Part shown: one piece after another, positions 25,251-33,910 of the stretch
How the letters are laid out: each line of letters starts with the position of its first letter
How positions within the stretch are numbered: the stretch's first letter is position 1
DNA from: JBGPTK01 sp963797765
GTDB lineage: Bacteria; Acidobacteriota; Terriglobia; Acidiferrales; UBA7541
Assembly (NCBI GenBank): GCA_963797765.1
Contig: CAWCQU010000004.1
Location: 310,001 to 374,000, forward strand
Length of the DNA: 64,000 bases
Direction: 5' to 3'
Made by a program: the position numbers and the translations under genes
The notes under the pieces: generated by a model
Databases searched by the model: none
Told to the model about the DNA's origin: nothing
The model's input: the letters and a program-made list of their open reading frames with translations, nothing else

Positions 25251-25871
25251 ATGCATCGGAACAAGACGAACGTGAAATTGCTCGCGACCGCTCTGTGCGC
25301 TATTGGATTTCTAGCGGCTGCAATGTCTGGAAAGTCCCTGCTGGTCCAGGCCGAATCCCAGGATAAGCCGCAGGAAAAATCGCAAAAACAAGAGCAGCCA
25401 TCCATGATCCCGGGGCCAGGACCGGAAATGGACAAAATGAAATTTCTGGTGGGGCTGTGGGATTACAACGGCGAATATAAGAAAACCGCGATGGTTCCCA
25501 ACGGCGGAAAAGAGTCCGGATGGTATAAAGCGCAACTGGGACCGGGCGGATTTTCGCTGATCGCCGATTTTGACGCCGATGGCCCCATGGGAAAAGAAAT
25601 CGGCCACGAGCTGATCGCCTGGGATCCCGGCGAGAAAGCCTACAAGGTTTACATCGCGGGAAACACGTTTCCCGGAATACTCGCCGGAACCGGCCGTTGG
25701 GAAGGCTCGAATTTCGTGACCACCAGCGAATTCAATTATGGCGGGACAAAGTTCACGTTGCGCAGCGCCTATAAAGATATCCAGCCGAATTCAGTTACGA
25801 TCGACGAAGAGTCGAAGCAAGGCGACGGACCCTTCCAGCTCATCTACACGGCAAGGGCAACGCGGAAGTAG
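25251..25871 (+). CDS. Secreted DUF1579-domain protein
   Basis: A 206-residue protein with a signal peptide (LLATALCAIGFLAAAM), a Gln/Lys/Glu-rich spacer, then DUF1579: MKFLVGLWDYNGEY near 65, GPGGFSLIADFDADGPMGK, and ITAWDP-like LIAWDPGEKAYK. The family has a lipocalin-like beta barrel without established function. GAGGAG stands upstream of the ATG. The next gene starts 16 bases after its stop. Confidence 0.8.
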   Translation: MHRNKTNVKLLATALCAIGFLAAAMSGKSLLVQAESQDKPQEKSQKQEQPSMIPGPGPEMDKMKFLVGLWDYNGEYKKTAMVPNGGKESGWYKAQLGPGGFSLIADFDADGPMGKEIGHELIAWDPGEKAYKVYIAGNTFPGILAGTGRWEGSNFVTTSEFNYGGTKFTLRSAYKDIQPNSVTIDEESKQGDGPFQLIYTARATRK

Positions 25872-25887
25872 CACGGCTCCAGAGCGA

Positions 25888-26496
25888 ATGGTGAATAGAA
25901 TGAAATGGCTGGCGCGCATTCTAATCGCGATTGCGCTGCTGCCGGTTGTTGCCGTGGCGGCACTGTGGCTCGCGGGAGAGCGGCCCAATCACGGGAAGAA
26001 TTCGGCGCAGGTGGAGATCAACCGTCCGGCGGCACAGGTATTTCGTTATTTAACGGAAGATGAACTGGTGAAGAAATGGGTGGGCGGGCTGACGGAAATC
26101 AAGCCGGTGGAGATTTATCCCGGGCACGTGGGCGACCGGTTGCGCATGGTGGTGGTGCTGGGAGATGAAAAAACGGAAATGGAAATGCTGGTCACCAGTT
26201 TTGAGGAAAACCGGCGAATTGGTTTCACGGTTTCTTCGCTGCCAGGCACTTCCGTGGGGTTTTATGAGAAGTCGGAATACTTGTTGAGTGAGAAGGAAGG
26301 GAAAACGCAATTGAGCCTGGGTGGGCGGAGCGAGTATTACGGATTTTTTCCCCGGTTGATGGAGCCGGTGATCACCTGGGAAGCGCAGAAGAAATTGGAG
26401 GAAGATTTGGAGAGGCTGAAAGGATTGGTGGAGGCGGAACCGGTAATCACCGGCTGGATCCCTTTCCAAGCCTTGGAAATTCGGCGCTCAGTTTGA
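25888..26496 (+). CDS. SRPBCC (polyketide cyclase/START-like) membrane-anchored protein
   Basis: About 200 residues. An N-terminal transmembrane segment (ILIAIALLPVVAVAALWLAG) is followed by a START-like domain beginning VEINRPAAQVFRYLTEDELVKKW and ending in a long helix (KKLEEDLERLKGLVE). Such domains bind hydrophobic ligands. ATG 25888 is the longest start consistent with the anchor; 25900 is also possible. It is closely spaced behind the DUF1579 gene, so co-transcription is likely. Confidence 0.75.
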   Translation: MVNRMKWLARILIAIALLPVVAVAALWLAGERPNHGKNSAQVEINRPAAQVFRYLTEDELVKKWVGGLTEIKPVEIYPGHVGDRLRMVVVLGDEKTEMEMLVTSFEENRRIGFTVSSLPGTSVGFYEKSEYLLSEKEGKTQLSLGGRSEYYGFFPRLMEPVITWEAQKKLEEDLERLKGLVEAEPVITGWIPFQALEIRRSV

Positions 26497-26710
26497 ATCT
26501 TCATGGTGAGGGGCGCGCGATCCCGCGCGCGCAATTACTTTTAGTGTCATACAACGATAAATCTATATGCGTAAGAAATCCGAGCGGCTGGCGAACTTTG
26601 GCCTGGCGATGAAGACTGTTGACAATGCGGGGCGGCGCGAGTAATTTCCCAGACCAAAGTCCATCCGGATCGGCCTTCACAGAGGGGGCTGAATCCGCCA
26701 GGAGCCTACG

Positions 26711-26818
26711 ATGAAATCGAATAAGCCCGTAAAGAGAGTAAAGAAGGCGGCAACTCCCAAAGTGAAGATGACCAAGGTCGGAACGGTCGATTCTCCGTCC
26801 GCTCGCTCTTATAAGTAA
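26711..26818 (+). CDS. Small Lys-rich protein, 35 residues
   Basis: An ATG 6 bases after AGGAG opens a frame that begins MKSNKPVKRVKKAATPKVKM and ends SARSYK. It is strongly basic and lacks hydrophobic residues, like small nucleoid or ribosome-associated peptides. It sits in a 415-base gap between the SRPBCC and methyltransferase genes. The clean ribosome site is the main support. Homology was not testable here. Confidence 0.4.
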   Translation: MKSNKPVKRVKKAATPKVKMTKVGTVDSPSARSYK

Positions 26819-26911
26819 GCTGCGGAGCGCGGACGACGCGGTCTGAAAATGATTGGCTGCTCACTGTAGGTCCCCCTGTCCAAGAAGACGAGCAAATCGA
26901 CTTACGCCGGA

Positions 26912-27640
26912 TTGGGACCGAACTACGACCAGACCTTTGGCGGCAAACCGAAAACTTGGCGCCGAATCCGCAAGCAGGTTCTGGGAAAAATCCTTTCGCA
27001 GGCCCGCTCGGTCTGCGATCTGGGCTGCGGAACGGGTACGACTGCGCTGGAACTTGCGCGCCGTGGCATACGGGTGTGTGCGGTCGATCAATCGCCAGTG
27101 ATGGGCCGGATTGCCCGCCAGAAGGCGCGGAGATCGGGCACCGCACTCCATGTAATCCTCGCGGATATGCGGACGTTTCGCCTCCCCGCCCAAGTGGATT
27201 TGGTCATCTGTGAATTCAACGCTTTGAACCATGTTCCGCGCAAATCGGATTTGTGGCGCGTAACCCGGGCTGTGGCGCGAGCTTTGAAAGGAGGAGGCCA
27301 CTTCTTTTTCGATGTCCACACGCCGGACGCATTCGCGGAGTCGGGCAATTGGATTGGCGAAACAACGAACTATCTGGTTTTTTCGCGCCGCGGTTACGAC
27401 CCGAGAAGGCATAAAGGCTGGCTCGAATTCACAATGTTCACGGCCCGGCGAAACGGAATGTGGAAGCGGTCGTGGGAACGGATCGAACAGGTGTGTTGGA
27501 CTTCCTCAGAAATCCGGCGAGCGTTGAAAGACGCGGGTTTCGTCAAAATTCGAAGGTTCGATGGAAGCGCATTTTTTCCCGGCATCACGGCATCCCGTCC
27601 ACACTCAACAGCCTTCTATCTTGCAGAGAAGATGAATTAG
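26912..27640 (+). CDS. Class I SAM-dependent methyltransferase
   Basis: A Rossmann-type methyltransferase with motif I VCDLGCGTGTTALELA near residue 35, the acidic end of strand 2 in VCAVDQSP, and ADMRTFRLP for motif II. The Pro-rich IV motif is replaced by ICEFNALNHV. The substrate is unknown. The family-like sequence runs upstream to about 26876 (SKKTSKSTYAGLGPNYDQ), but only CTG or TTG codons are available, so the start is uncertain. Confidence 0.8.
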   Translation: MGPNYDQTFGGKPKTWRRIRKQVLGKILSQARSVCDLGCGTGTTALELARRGIRVCAVDQSPVMGRIARQKARRSGTALHVILADMRTFRLPAQVDLVICEFNALNHVPRKSDLWRVTRAVARALKGGGHFFFDVHTPDAFAESGNWIGETTNYLVFSRRGYDPRRHKGWLEFTMFTARRNGMWKRSWERIEQVCWTSSEIRRALKDAGFVKIRRFDGSAFFPGITASRPHSTAFYLAEKMN

Positions 27641-27734
27641 ACGCTCGAGAACGGCAATCTTCCCCGATTGTGGCTCCGGCGAATACTGGAAAGACCTTAT
27701 AGAGTCGGTGCGCACGGTAGAGTACGGTCATTGA

Positions 27735-28961
27735 ATGTCCACACCAGCCATTGCCAAGTGGCGAGTAAACATCACCACGCTCTCGTCCAAAATCCGGCAG
27801 TCCAATCATCGCGTCAAGCTGAGAACGCGGCGGGCGTTGTCGCACTCCAAGGACGGCTGGAAGCGGCTGACGGCCGGGATGGAGATCAACGATCTATGGG
27901 CGCAATTCCGGGTGGAGGCTGCGGCCAGTTCCCGGCTGTATAAAAACGACGTCAATTGGAACGCCGTACACAACGAGAAATCTTGGAAACAGCCGTTCAA
28001 AATCGCAGCGGCAATTTTCTGGAGTATCCTGGCCAAACTTTCACCGGCGCGACGGCTATTCCTGCTTTTGACACTGGTTCTGGCATTCATGTCGCTCACT
28101 CACATTCAGTTCTTTTTCCTGACGCAGGAAATTGAATTTTTTGCGGCTTTCGTCGGCGTGTTGATTCTGCTGGTGCTGGTGCTGGGCGATCACATCACCA
28201 TGAAGCGCGATATCGAGATCGCCCGCGAAATTCAAAGGTGGCTGGTGCCACGCGTGCCTCCGAACGTCGCCGGGGTGGATATGGCTTTCTCGACGCGCCC
28301 GGCCACCACCGTTGCGGGAGACTATTACGACGTGTTTCGCCGTGCGACCGATGGGCCGCTCCTGATTGCCGTGGCGGACGTGGCCGGCAAGGGCGTTCCG
28401 GCGGCAATGCTGATGGCGACCTTCCAGGCCAGCTTGCGGGCGCTGGCCGGCGCGCGCGGCACGCTGGCCGAATTGGTGACCGGATTGAATCGCCAGGTGT
28501 GCGCGACCAGTCTGAACGGCCGGCGCTTTACCACTGCATTTCTTGCGGAACTCGAGCCGGTGACGGGCGAACTCAGCTATCTTTGCGCGGGCCACAATCC
28601 GCCGCTCCTCAGGCATGCCGACGGCAGTTTTGAGCTATTGAAATCGGATAGCATACCTCTGGGCATCGAGCTGACTGAAAGTTACAAAACCGGCAAAACA
28701 ACTTTCGAGCCCGGCGGCTTGCTGGTGATTTACACGGACGGCGTGACGGAAGCGCGAAACGAAGAGGGACTGGAATATGGAGAGAAGCGCCTGCTGGCGT
28801 TGCTCGAGAATCCGCCGCAGGAAAGGGCCTCGATCACACTTGCCAGCATTCTGAAAGATTTGGACGAATTCGTTGGCGGAGCGGCCCAGCACGATGACAT
28901 TACCTGCTTGGTGGTTCGTCGAAACCTGGTGCAGCTTACGGAACCCATAACCGTCCACTAA
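27735..28961 (+). CDS. SpoIIE/RsbU-type PP2C Ser/Thr phosphatase with two membrane helices
   Basis: A 408-residue protein. The N-terminal ~105 residues are basic and soluble. Two transmembrane helices follow (about 107-126 and 134-152), then a PPM-type phosphatase from EIAREIQRWLVPRVPP. Metal-binding Asp are in VAGDYYDV and VADVAGKG near 195-220, with TDGVTEA and HDDITCLVV near 335 and 390. Such enzymes dephosphorylate anti-anti-sigma factors in partner switching, but no STAS or anti-sigma kinase gene is adjacent. Confidence 0.9.
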   Translation: MSTPAIAKWRVNITTLSSKIRQSNHRVKLRTRRALSHSKDGWKRLTAGMEINDLWAQFRVEAAASSRLYKNDVNWNAVHNEKSWKQPFKIAAAIFWSILAKLSPARRLFLLLTLVLAFMSLTHIQFFFLTQEIEFFAAFVGVLILLVLVLGDHITMKRDIEIAREIQRWLVPRVPPNVAGVDMAFSTRPATTVAGDYYDVFRRATDGPLLIAVADVAGKGVPAAMLMATFQASLRALAGARGTLAELVTGLNRQVCATSLNGRRFTTAFLAELEPVTGELSYLCAGHNPPLLRHADGSFELLKSDSIPLGIELTESYKTGKTTFEPGGLLVIYTDGVTEARNEEGLEYGEKRLLALLENPPQERASITLASILKDLDEFVGGAAQHDDITCLVVRRNLVQLTEPITVH

Positions 28962-29086
28962 GCCGGGCTCGCAGGCTTGTTTTTTCTGCGGTGGCAAACG
29001 CGATCATCTGGAGCCAGACTGCCCGTGATCGACTTTTTGTAGAGACTGCGGTAAGGTCAAAAAACTTCAAACTAAAGGAGTGTTCC

Positions 29087-29563
29087 GTGAAATCGAGCAA
29101 GGAAGAAAAGCAACCGGCGTCAGGCGGAGAAATCACCCGCGAGCGATTGATTGAATTATTGAATGAGGACCTTTCGCGCGAATACCAGGCGATCATTTCT
29201 TACGTTGTGTATTCGCAGGTGCTGAAGGGCGCGGAGTACATGAACATCGCCGGCGAGCTGGAAAAACATGCGGGAGAAGAACTGGCGCACGCCCTGGTGA
29301 TTTCCAACCAGGTGGATTACCTGGGCGGGATGCCCTCGATCACGCCCAAGCCGGTTCGCACGTCGGAAAAAGCGAAGGAGATGCTGCAGTTCGATCTGGA
29401 AAACGAAACCATTACCATTCGAAATTACCGGGATCGCGTGCGGCAGTGCGAAGCATTGGGCGAATTTTCCATGGCCGAACACATTCGCGAAATTTTGATG
29501 GATGAGCAGGATCACCAGATTGCTCTGGCCACTGCTCTGGGAATTGACGTTCCTAAAACTTAA
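29087..29563 (+). CDS. Ferritin-like/bacterioferritin-type protein
   Basis: A 158-residue four-helix protein. Iron-ligand candidates are the Glu of LNEDLSREYQAI (helix A), ELEKHAGEELAHA (helix B, ExxH), ENETITIRNY (helix C) and DEQDHQIAL (helix D, ExxxH type). The start is GTG at 29087, six bases after AGGAG. The frame upstream lacks such a site. Likely role is iron storage or oxidative protection. Confidence 0.85.
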   Translation: MKSSKEEKQPASGGEITRERLIELLNEDLSREYQAIISYVVYSQVLKGAEYMNIAGELEKHAGEELAHALVISNQVDYLGGMPSITPKPVRTSEKAKEMLQFDLENETITIRNYRDRVRQCEALGEFSMAEHIREILMDEQDHQIALATALGIDVPKT

Positions 29564-29597
29564 ATTTTCCGGCGCCAGACGGGAGCGGAGCGATTCC

Positions 29598-29627
29598 AAA
29601 GATGCCGCCCTGAAGGGCGGCGCTACA
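29598..29627 (+). repeat. Intergenic hairpin repeat of GCCRCCCTGAAGGGYGGC type
   Basis: An 8-bp GC stem with a GAA-centred loop, flanked by AAAGAT and GCTACA. A second copy with the same flanks lies inverted at 54432-54461. Here it separates the convergent ferritin-like and thiolase genes and may act as a terminator. Confidence 0.7.
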
Positions 29628-29693
29628 AAATCGCCCCAAATCGGCGTTCCTACGGAAATTCTAAAGATCGTGCCGTAGGCTTTGGGAGCCGCA

Positions 29694-30881
29694 TTACGTG
29701 AGCCGCTCGAAAATTCCGGCGGCGCCCATGCCTCCGCCGACGCACATGGTAACCAGGCCGTAGCGTCCGTTGCGGCGCGCAAGTTCGCGCAGGATGGTGG
29801 CGGTTAATTTTGCGCCGGTGCAGCCGAGCGGGTGGCCGAGGGCTACTGCGCCGCCATTGGGATTCACTTTATTGGGATCAAGTCCTGCCAGCTTGATCAC
29901 ACTGAGCGATTGCGCGGCAAAAGCTTCGTTCAATTCAATCACGTCGATTTGATCGAGAGTAAGACCGGCGAGCTTCAGTGCTTTGGGAATCGCGAAAACG
30001 GGACCGACTCCCATTTCTTCGGGCGGGCAGCCGGCAGTGGCGAATGATACGAAGCGCGCGAGAGGCTTTGCGCCAATGGCGCGGGCTCGCTCCGCGCTCA
30101 TCACGATTGCCGCGGCGGCTGCGTCGCTCATTTGCGAACTGTTCCCTGCGGTGACGGTTCCCTTTACGTGAAATGCAGGCTTGAGCTTGGCGAGGGCTTC
30201 GAGTGATGTGTCGGCGCGCGGGCCTTCGTCCGTGTCGAAAATAATTTTTGTAGTTTTGGGACGTCCGCCGTTGGTTGTGTCGATCGCGGTAATTTTCACT
30301 TCAACAGGAACCACTTCCTCTTTGAATCTGCCTGCCGCAATTGCTTCGAGAGCTTTTTGGTGGCTGCGCAGTGAAAATTCGTCGGATTGTTCGCGCGTGA
30401 TGCCGTATTTTCGCGCCAGATTTTCCGCGGTCAGGCCCATGCCGAGATAAGAATCCGGGTAGTGGTCCATCAGCCAGGGATTGGGCGAAATTTTGTTGCC
30501 GCCCATGGGCACCATGCTCATGGATTCCGTGCCGCCCGCGACGATCACTTCCGCCTGGCCGGTCATGATGCGTTCTGCAGCCATGGCGATGGCTTGCAGT
30601 CCGGAGGAACAGAAACGGTTGATGGTGATGGCGGCGGCTTCGACCGGCAGGCCGGCGCGAAGTGAGGCGATGCGCGCGACGTTCATTCCCTGTTCGGCTT
30701 CGGGCATGGCGCAGCCCAGGATCACGTCTTCGATTTCCTTGGGGTCGAGCATAGGCACGCGGGCGAGCGCGCCTTGAATGGCGAAGGCGGCGAGATCGTC
30801 GGGGCGCGTGGAGCGCAGAGTTCCTTTGAATGCGCGGCCGACGGCGGTTCGAACGGAACTGACTAGGACTGCTTCTTTCAT
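29694..30881 (-). CDS. fadA: Acetyl-CoA acyltransferase (thiolase), beta-oxidation type
   Basis: A 395-residue thiolase that cleaves 3-ketoacyl-CoA. Catalytic residues are in place: Cys in NRFCSSG near 92, His in GHPLGCTGAK near 349, and Cys in VTMCVGGGMGAA near 380. NEAFAAQ is also present. Closest in layout to FadA/AtoB-type degradative or biosynthetic thiolases, and the chain-length preference is not visible. It is monocistronic here. The FadN-type partner is at 38847 on the same strand. Confidence 0.9.
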   Translation of the reverse strand: MKEAVLVSSVRTAVGRAFKGTLRSTRPDDLAAFAIQGALARVPMLDPKEIEDVILGCAMPEAEQGMNVARIASLRAGLPVEAAAITINRFCSSGLQAIAMAAERIMTGQAEVIVAGGTESMSMVPMGGNKISPNPWLMDHYPDSYLGMGLTAENLARKYGITREQSDEFSLRSHQKALEAIAAGRFKEEVVPVEVKITAIDTTNGGRPKTTKIIFDTDEGPRADTSLEALAKLKPAFHVKGTVTAGNSSQMSDAAAAAIVMSAERARAIGAKPLARFVSFATAGCPPEEMGVGPVFAIPKALKLAGLTLDQIDVIELNEAFAAQSLSVIKLAGLDPNKVNPNGGAVALGHPLGCTGAKLTATILRELARRNGRYGLVTMCVGGGMGAAGIFERLT

Positions 30882-31035
30882 GCGGCACCTTCCATGTTTG
30901 GTGGAACTTGATGATGATGGCGACTCAGCCTATTTGATGCTGCGTAGCGGGAAAAAGCAACAGGGATGGTGGGTTATGGTTCAGCTTTCGATAGGCTGAC
31001 CTTTCTTCAAGTGAATTTTATTTCACTCCTTGCAC

Positions 31036-31386
31036 TCACTCTTCGACAAATGCCTTCAAGCTGGACAGGGCTTGATCCCACTGACTGGATACGAAATCGA
31101 GGTACTCCTTGATTCCTTCAATTGGCTGCGGATCGAATGCGAATCGTTTTTCGCGGCCGGCACGGACGCTGCGCACGATTTGCGCCCGTTCGAGCACTCT
31201 CAGATGCTTGGTGATCGCCTGCCGCGTGAGCCGGGAACCTTTGGTTAGCTGAGCGATCGAGCGCGGTGGGCCGGCGCAAAGTTTCGCAACCAGCGATAGC
31301 CGCGTTTCGTCCCCGAGCGCGGCGAATATGGGTGCTCGGCGATGGCGAGTCGCGGCCGGGCCACTGCTAGGACGTTTGCGCGACAT
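31036..31386 (-). CDS. ArsR-family transcriptional regulator
   Basis: A 116-residue winged helix: FAALGDETRLSLVAKLCAG, SIAQLTKGSRLTRQAITKHLRVLE (recognition helix) and the wing VRAGREKRFAFDPQP. No cysteine metal site (such as ELCVCDL) is present, so it is of the non-metal type usually paired with SRPBCC genes. Its start overlaps the end of the upstream SRPBCC gene by 20 bases, so the two are translationally coupled. Likely binds the GCAAC-N6-GTTGC sites upstream of that gene. Confidence 0.88.
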   Translation of the reverse strand: MSRKRPSSGPAATRHRRAPIFAALGDETRLSLVAKLCAGPPRSIAQLTKGSRLTRQAITKHLRVLERAQIVRSVRAGREKRFAFDPQPIEGIKEYLDFVSSQWDQALSSLKAFVEE

Positions 31387-31819
31387 GGTTTTCGATGTTC
31401 TTCATCTGCTCGGCCCAGCCGCCGTCATTCATGCGAAATGCTTCCAAGCGCCGGTCGGCGGGGATTTTATCGAAGCCGGATTCGGTAACCACCAGCAGAG
31501 TGCCGGTGGGTATCTTTTCCAGCCGAAATTCGACCAGTGTGGAGGGCTCCTTCGAATAATCTCTTTTGGGATCGACGGCATAGGGGTGCCAGGTAAAGGA
31601 GAAGAGCCGTTCGGGCTCCATTTTCTGCACAACGGCCTCCCACTGGAGGTGCTCGTAACCGGGATAGGTGATGTGGCCGCGCGAGACCTGGCCCGGAACG
31701 AATGGGCTGTCAATTTTTGCCCGAAACCACTGGCCAAATTCGCGGTAATCGGTCAAGGCGCGCCAGACGCGCGAAACCGGGGCCTTGAGCTCGATTCGCT
31801 TTTCGATTTTGTTTTCCAT
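31367..31819 (-). CDS. SRPBCC (AHSA1/START-like) protein of an ArsR operon
   Basis: A 150-residue START-like domain: EKRIELKAPVSRVWRALTDYREFGQWF at the start, LFSFTWHPY in the middle and a C-terminal helix (GGWAEQMKNIENHV). It is the first gene of a two-gene operon with ArsR, the reverse of the usual order. The ATG at 31819 follows GGAGG by about 10 bases. That GGAGG is inside one of the inverted repeats at 31826-31841, so a bound regulator would mask it. Confidence 0.85.
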   Translation of the reverse strand: MENKIEKRIELKAPVSRVWRALTDYREFGQWFRAKIDSPFVPGQVSRGHITYPGYEHLQWEAVVQKMEPERLFSFTWHPYAVDPKRDYSKEPSTLVEFRLEKIPTGTLLVVTESGFDKIPADRRLEAFRMNDGGWAEQMKNIENHVAQTS

Positions 31820-31825
31820 TGTTAG

Positions 31826-31841
31826 GCAACCTCCAGGTTGC
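31826..31841 (-). promoter_or_regulatory. Inverted repeat GCAAC-N6-GTTGC, proximal operator candidate
   Basis: GCAACCTCCAGGTTGC is a 7+7 palindrome with a 2-base centre, overlapping the Shine-Dalgarno of the SRPBCC gene. A second site of the same form lies 42 bases further upstream. Confidence 0.6.
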
Positions 31842-31867
31842 ATATTAACGGACGGCGGACGGTAAAG

Positions 31868-31883
31868 GCAACCTTTTTGTTGC
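31868..31883 (-). promoter_or_regulatory. Inverted repeat GCAAC-N6-GTTGC, distal operator candidate
   Basis: GCAACCTTTTTGTTGC has the same half-sites and spacing as the proximal site, exactly 42 bases (about four helical turns) away. It would cover the promoter region of the ArsR operon. Confidence 0.55.
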
Positions 31884-31931
31884 GCTTTCTCGCGTGGAAT
31901 ACGCGGCCATGCTCGCAACGATCAACTCACA

Positions 31932-32279
31932 CTATGCCATCGGCGCTGGAGGTAAGCCTTGCTGCAGCTGGAGTTCGCGCAGGTAGAGGAAGAGTGGCAA
32001 ACCGAGCGAAACGCCTACCGTCAGGACAGAGACGAGAGGCAACCAGCGGGACCAGCCGCGCATTTTTAGGCGCGAACTTTCTATCCCCGCGAAGATCAGA
32101 AATGCGATGGCGGAGATGAGTACATCCATGGCGAAAAAACTGCTGATCTGGTTGGCGAAGAGTTGATGAAGGAAGAGCGGCATGTTCAGTCCGTTGTGCG
32201 CGACCCATGGAACGAACTGGGAATAGGGAAGGACAATACCTAGAAAGCACAGAAGCAGGTATCTCGTTTTCGGCTTCAT
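31932..32279 (-). CDS. DUF2834 small membrane protein
   Basis: A 115-residue protein with three transmembrane segments. The family pattern is seen in YLLLCFLGIVLPYSQFVPW, NQISSFFAMDVLISAIAF and VGVSLGLPLFLYLRE. Nothing is known of its activity. It shares strand and region with the amidohydrolase cluster but is separated from it by about 190 bases. Confidence 0.8.
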   Translation of the reverse strand: MKPKTRYLLLCFLGIVLPYSQFVPWVAHNGLNMPLFLHQLFANQISSFFAMDVLISAIAFLIFAGIESSRLKMRGWSRWLPLVSVLTVGVSLGLPLFLYLRELQLQQGLPPAPMA

Positions 32280-32326
32280 CGCGCCCGCCTTGGCTGCGTT
32301 CTTACGGCGCTATTGAGGACAATTAG

Positions 32327-32470
32327 CGTCAGTCGGCATACGGACAGGCCTACGCGATGGTTTCAATTTCTGACGGAAAGAAATGGGAAGCGACCCCCAA
32401 GAACGGCAAAAGCCTCACGCTGAGCGCGCTGAGTACCGCAGGTACTTCTCAAACCGCGCCGGACGAGAAG
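32327..32470 (+). pseudogene. Possible coding fragment of unknown origin
   Basis: After a stop at 32324 an open frame reads QSAYGQAYAMVSISDGKKW and continues with a protein-like composition to TAPDEKLRTLAE before running antisense into the amidohydrolase gene. There is no ribosome site, start or known domain. It may be the leftover C-terminal part of a gene displaced by rearrangement. Confidence 0.25.
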
Positions 32471-33910
32471 CTACGGACGCTTGCTGAATTCCTCGTAAAG
32501 CTCGTGATGCTTATTTTCCATCGAGGTCTGTTCGCCGTTGATGAATAAATATTTCAGTTCGGTATTGAGCTCGAGCGGATCGCCGGTGGTGACGATCAGG
32601 TTGGCCATTTTGCCGGGCTCAATCGTGCCCAGTTGATCGCCGAGGCCGAAAATTTCCGCGGTGTTGCGCGTAACGGCTTTCAGCGCTTCTTCGTGCGGCA
32701 GGCCGTAGCCGACGGCGGTGCCTGCATAATAGGGCAAGCGCCGTGAGAACGAAGTGTTGAAACTGGCGAAGGCAATTTTCACTCCGGCGGCGAACAATTG
32801 GCCGGGCTCGCTATCGGCTTCGTCGTAAGGCTCATCCGGGCGGTAAGGCAATCGTTCCGTGGGCTGCAGAACGACGGGAATATTATTCTGCTTGAGCAGA
32901 TCTTTTACTTTGTAGGCTTCCTGTCCGCCGGCCAGAATCATTTTCACATTCTGCTTCTGGCAGAATTCGACGGCATTCTTAATGTCGCGCGAATCGTTGG
33001 CAACCACCAGCAACGGCAGCTTGCCTTCGACAACTGGAACCAGCGCTTCGAGCTTTAGATCGCGCTCGTACGTGCCGCCCGGTCCTTTCTGCATGGCCTG
33101 CGAATAGTGGCGAGCTTGCTCGAACAAATCGCCCAGGTCGCTGATTTTCTTTTCGTATTCTTCTTTGACTTCCTTGAATGGCCGCTCCCGAAACGAAAAT
33201 GTGGAAAAATCGAACGCTTGCGTCTGCATTGTGGGCCAGTTCACGGCCATGGCAACGGAACGGCGGATGGTCATTTGCTCGTTGGTCCATCCCGCCAGAT
33301 TGAGCGCCGATGCCTGGCCGCCAATCACTTCGCCTCCGCCTCCGCCGAAAAATCCGCCCACACCGGGAACGGACAGCACTTCGGTGACGCCGCTGGCGCG
33401 CGTGACGGGAATGTGCGCGCTGGTGGGATTCACGGCCGTTGCCGCGACGACATCGGGATTGTAGAGGCCGATTTCGGAAACGTCCATGGTGGCGACAACC
33501 GCGGGAACTTCTTCGATTCCAATTTGCGTGATGGGGTCGAACATGCCCGGATAAACTTCCAGGCCTTTTCCGTCGATTACTTTCGTTCCGGCGGGAACGG
33601 TGACGTCTTTGCCCACCTGAGCGATTTTGCCGTCGCGAATCAGCACAGTACCGTTTTCGATGGGAGGTCCTGCTAGAGTGAAAATTTTCGCGTTTTGGAT
33701 AGCGTAGACGGATGTGGGCGCTTGGGCACGCGCGGGTACGGGCAGCAGCGCGACGAGTATGGCTGCAAGCGTGAGGATAATAGATGGAAAAGAAAACCGA
33801 ACCAGGGATACCTCATGGCATTCCTCCACTCGACTCGCTACGGCCACTCGGGATTCCTCACTCCGTTCGGAATGACTTCGCAACAGAGAGGTGAGATTGG
33901 AACGAATCAT
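32471..33910 (-). CDS. Secreted amidohydrolase-superfamily protein lacking the HxH metal motif (third of three)
   Basis: Amidohydrolase (imidazolonepropionase-like) fold: YAIQNAKIFTLAGPPIENG, the beta-sandwich IDGKGLEVYPGMFD, and the C-terminal AEIFGLGDQLGTIEPGKMANLIVTTGDP. The catalytic family normally has PGxxDxHxH, while here it reads PGMFDPITQIG, and no later Asp signature is clear. It is probably not a classical hydrolase. The ATG overlaps the previous stop (ATGA) after a perfect GGAGGT. Residues ~12-35 (SHSERSEESR...) are translated from an inserted dispersed repeat placed before the signal-peptide hydrophobic core. Confidence 0.8.
   Translation of the reverse strand: MIRSNLTSLLRSHSERSEESRVAVASRVEECHEVSLVRFSFPSIILTLAAILVALLPVPARAQAPTSVYAIQNAKIFTLAGPPIENGTVLIRDGKIAQVGKDVTVPAGTKVIDGKGLEVYPGMFDPITQIGIEEVPAVVATMDVSEIGLYNPDVVAATAVNPTSAHIPVTRASGVTEVLSVPGVGGFFGGGGGEVIGGQASALNLAGWTNEQMTIRRSVAMAVNWPTMQTQAFDFSTFSFRERPFKEVKEEYEKKISDLGDLFEQARHYSQAMQKGPGGTYERDLKLEALVPVVEGKLPLLVVANDSRDIKNAVEFCQKQNVKMILAGGQEAYKVKDLLKQNNIPVVLQPTERLPYRPDEPYDEADSEPGQLFAAGVKIAFASFNTSFSRRLPYYAGTAVGYGLPHEEALKAVTRNTAEIFGLGDQLGTIEPGKMANLIVTTGDPLELNTELKYLFINGEQTSMENKHHELYEEFSKRP
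33850..33876 (-). repeat. Dispersed GTCATTCCGAACG repeat inside a coding sequence
   Basis: On the minus strand GTCATTCCGAACGGAGTGAG then GAATCCC, in frame with the amidohydrolase and encoding HSERSEES. The element probably extends to about 33810. Confidence 0.75.
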
